In this document: in pieces, positions 62,574-64,000 of the stretch | Position numbering within the stretch: the stretch's first letter is position 1 | Layout of the letters: every line of letters starts with the position of its first letter | Origin: Intrasporangium oryzae NRRL B-24470 | Lineage (GTDB): Bacteria; Actinomycetota; Actinomycetes; Actinomycetales; Dermatophilaceae | DNA: 64,000 nt | Assembly (NCBI RefSeq): GCF_000576595.1 | Contig: NZ_AWSA01000001.1 | Coordinates: forward strand, 1 to 64,000 | Direction: 5' to 3' | Notes under the pieces: generated by a model | The model's input: only the letters and a program-made list of their open reading frames with translations | The model's database searches: none | Told to the model about the DNA's origin: nothing | Made by a program: the position numbers and the translations under genes

Positions 62574-63938
62574 TCATGACTGCACTGCCACGGAGGCGGC
62601 CGGCGCCACGGCGAGCTGCCCCTCCAGGTGCCGCTGCGCCATCCGGGCCGCCGGAGGGAGGGCCACCACGGCCGCGACGACGATCGCGGCGATGACGGTC
62701 CACCCCACGGCGCCCCACTCCATCGCAAGGAACGTGTAGGCGGCGGGGGCCCACACGCCACCCACCGTGTGCCCGAGGCGTCCGGCGCCCTGGTACTCGC
62801 CCCGACGGTCGGGGTCGGACAGCTCCGCGGTGAGCCCCCAGTCGGCCGCGGACTGGAAGAGCTCGGCCCCCGTGACCGTGACGTGGCCGACCCACACGAG
62901 CACGACAGTGACCCAGCCGACCGTGTCGTGCGTCACCGCGACGATGAGGCAGGAGAGCACGAAGAACGCGCTGCTGATCCTGCTGGCCCGGAGAGCGCCG
63001 GGCACCGTGTCGGCACCCCGGGCCGCCGAGACCTGCAGGAGCACCGCGAGGACGGTGTTGGTGCCGAAGAGCCACGCGAGAAGCACGCGGGGCGCGTCGG
63101 TCTCCTGCACCAGCCACAGGGGGATGACGACGTTGAGGAGCACCTGGTTGGTCCCCAGGACTCCCTGGCACACCTTCATGCCGAGATAGCCGACATTGCG
63201 CAGCGCCCCGGCCCTCTGACCGGTGACATCGTCCTCCGTCGTCCCGAGACGCTCGCCGTGCCCCTCACGATGCTCGTCCCCGATGACCTCGGCGGCACCT
63301 GGCGTCGCAACCGCCTCGACCTCCTCCAGGGCCGCGACCCCGTCGCCCCCGGCGACCGCATCGGGCAGCCGCGAGATGAGCAGCGCGTTGACCCCGAGGA
63401 TCGCCGCGGTGAGGAGCGGCGCCGCCCGGATGACGTCGTCGCGGTTGGTCGCGAGCGCGAGGCCACCGATCAGCGCGCCGACGGTGAACCCGATGTTGAG
63501 GGCGCTGCGCATGAAGGCGAGCGAGCGCACTCGCTCCTCGCGGCTGAAGACGTCGAGGGTGTAGGCGCCGCGGCCGGCCCCCGCGGCAGCCCCGACGAGC
63601 TCGATGGCCGTGATGACCGCGACGTAGGCGACGAACCCGTGGATCGCCGGGTAGAGCAGGTAGACCGCCGCCTCGACGCCGGCCCCGACCGCCCAGACCC
63701 GCTTCGCACCGAGCCGGTCGGCGAGCCGCCCGAGCGGCACGGCGAAGCAGAAGGTCATGACGCCGGCGATCGTCAGGCCAAGGCCCACCTGGGCGGCGGT
63801 GAGGCCGACGACGTGGGTGAAGAAGACGGCGTTGCCGGTGAGGAAGAGGCCCTCACCGATGGCGAAGAGGATCGACTGTGCGCTGAGGCGCCTCGCGAGC
63901 GGGCTGGGGGGAAGGAGCCGGGTGAGACGTTCGCGCAT
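62574..63938 (-). CDS. Major facilitator superfamily transporter
   Basis: A 454-residue MFS protein with 12 predicted spans. The A motif is GRLADRLGAKRVW between spans 2 and 3. A charged central loop (~200-240) splits the halves. FLTGNAVFFTHVVGL and related stretches fit drug or metabolite efflux. It converges on the modification cluster and could export its product, but that is only proximity. Confidence 0.9.
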   Translation of the reverse strand: MRERLTRLLPPSPLARRLSAQSILFAIGEGLFLTGNAVFFTHVVGLTAAQVGLGLTIAGVMTFCFAVPLGRLADRLGAKRVWAVGAGVEAAVYLLYPAIHGFVAYVAVITAIELVGAAAGAGRGAYTLDVFSREERVRSLAFMRSALNIGFTVGALIGGLALATNRDDVIRAAPLLTAAILGVNALLISRLPDAVAGGDGVAALEEVEAVATPGAAEVIGDEHREGHGERLGTTEDDVTGQRAGALRNVGYLGMKVCQGVLGTNQVLLNVVIPLWLVQETDAPRVLLAWLFGTNTVLAVLLQVSAARGADTVPGALRASRISSAFFVLSCLIVAVTHDTVGWVTVVLVWVGHVTVTGAELFQSAADWGLTAELSDPDRRGEYQGAGRLGHTVGGVWAPAAYTFLAMEWGAVGWTVIAAIVVAAVVALPPAARMAQRHLEGQLAVAPAASVAVQS

Positions 63939-64000
63939 CGGACAATTCGACCACAGGGCACCCACAGACCGCCCACGGACATCGACCCCACGCCCGTCGA

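Overview
The window is one contiguous stretch of a very GC-rich actinobacterial chromosome. Lsr2, a mycothiol-type isomerase family protein, split Ku/LigD end joining and an HTH, bS22-like, epimerase block resembling Mycobacterium tuberculosis Rv0500A-Rv0501 all fit. The general style suggests Micrococcales, perhaps Intrasporangiaceae, but I cannot fix the genus. Most genes are ordinary housekeeping genes in short operons. Many lack a Shine-Dalgarno and instead carry a TANNNT hexamer 6-7 nt before the start codon, as expected for leaderless mRNAs.

Layout. 1-2.4 kb: a truncated left-edge gene, an NAD-dependent epimerase, a 32-residue bS22/mS38-like ribosomal protein and an excisionase-type HTH protein. 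2.5-5.6 kb: an archaeal-type aspartyl-tRNA synthetase behind a likely translational T-box, then an intact IS30-family element lying inside a 51-bp tandem repeat. 5.7-10.6 kb: AcuC-like deacetylase, a TrkA/KtrA-type K+ regulator, two GNAT acetyltransferases, proC and putA. 11.2-16.8 kb: a 1872-residue secreted protein with 12 near-identical ~93-residue repeats. 16.9-20.4 kb: mycothiol isomerase family protein, FMN alpha-hydroxyacid oxidase, methyltransferase, nucleoside deaminase.

20.6-26.6 kb holds the most interesting locus. A tightly overlapping minus-strand operon encodes a subtilisin-like protease, an APH-fold kinase, a HopA1-domain protein and a LanC-like cyclase. These are the three enzyme activities of a lanthionine synthetase (kinase, lyase, cyclase), but no small precursor gene is visible. 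The protease carries a ~250-residue tail in which all eight cysteines sit 3-6 residues after a Ser or Thr, so the tail may be the substrate.

27-41 kb: ClpC, an LCP lipoprotein, an ArgA-like acetyltransferase, an ABC exporter, gluconate kinase and permease, a PPOX protein, MutY, DisA, RadA, a small membrane protein and Lsr2. 41-46 kb: LigD polymerase and ligase as separate genes, divergent from Ku, then a CoA-transferase family protein and an SDR. 46-52 kb: a GNAT, a TIM-barrel isomerase, Ppx/GppA, an ABC-2 exporter, a Cys-rich conserved protein and a methyltransferase. 52-58 kb: nadC, nadB, panC, a DUF2520 protein, a MidA-like methyltransferase and CopC. 58-64 kb: P450, a Tat-exported protein, a second peptide-modification-like set (HprK-like/PqqD fusion, nucleotidyltransferase, PqqD) and an MFS transporter.

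Across the whole window the octamer GTATGCCG/CGGCATAC occurs 42 times by hand count, 21 in each orientation, where base composition predicts about two. It occurs inside genes and as inverted pairs between genes, and looks like an undescribed genome-wide DNA signal.
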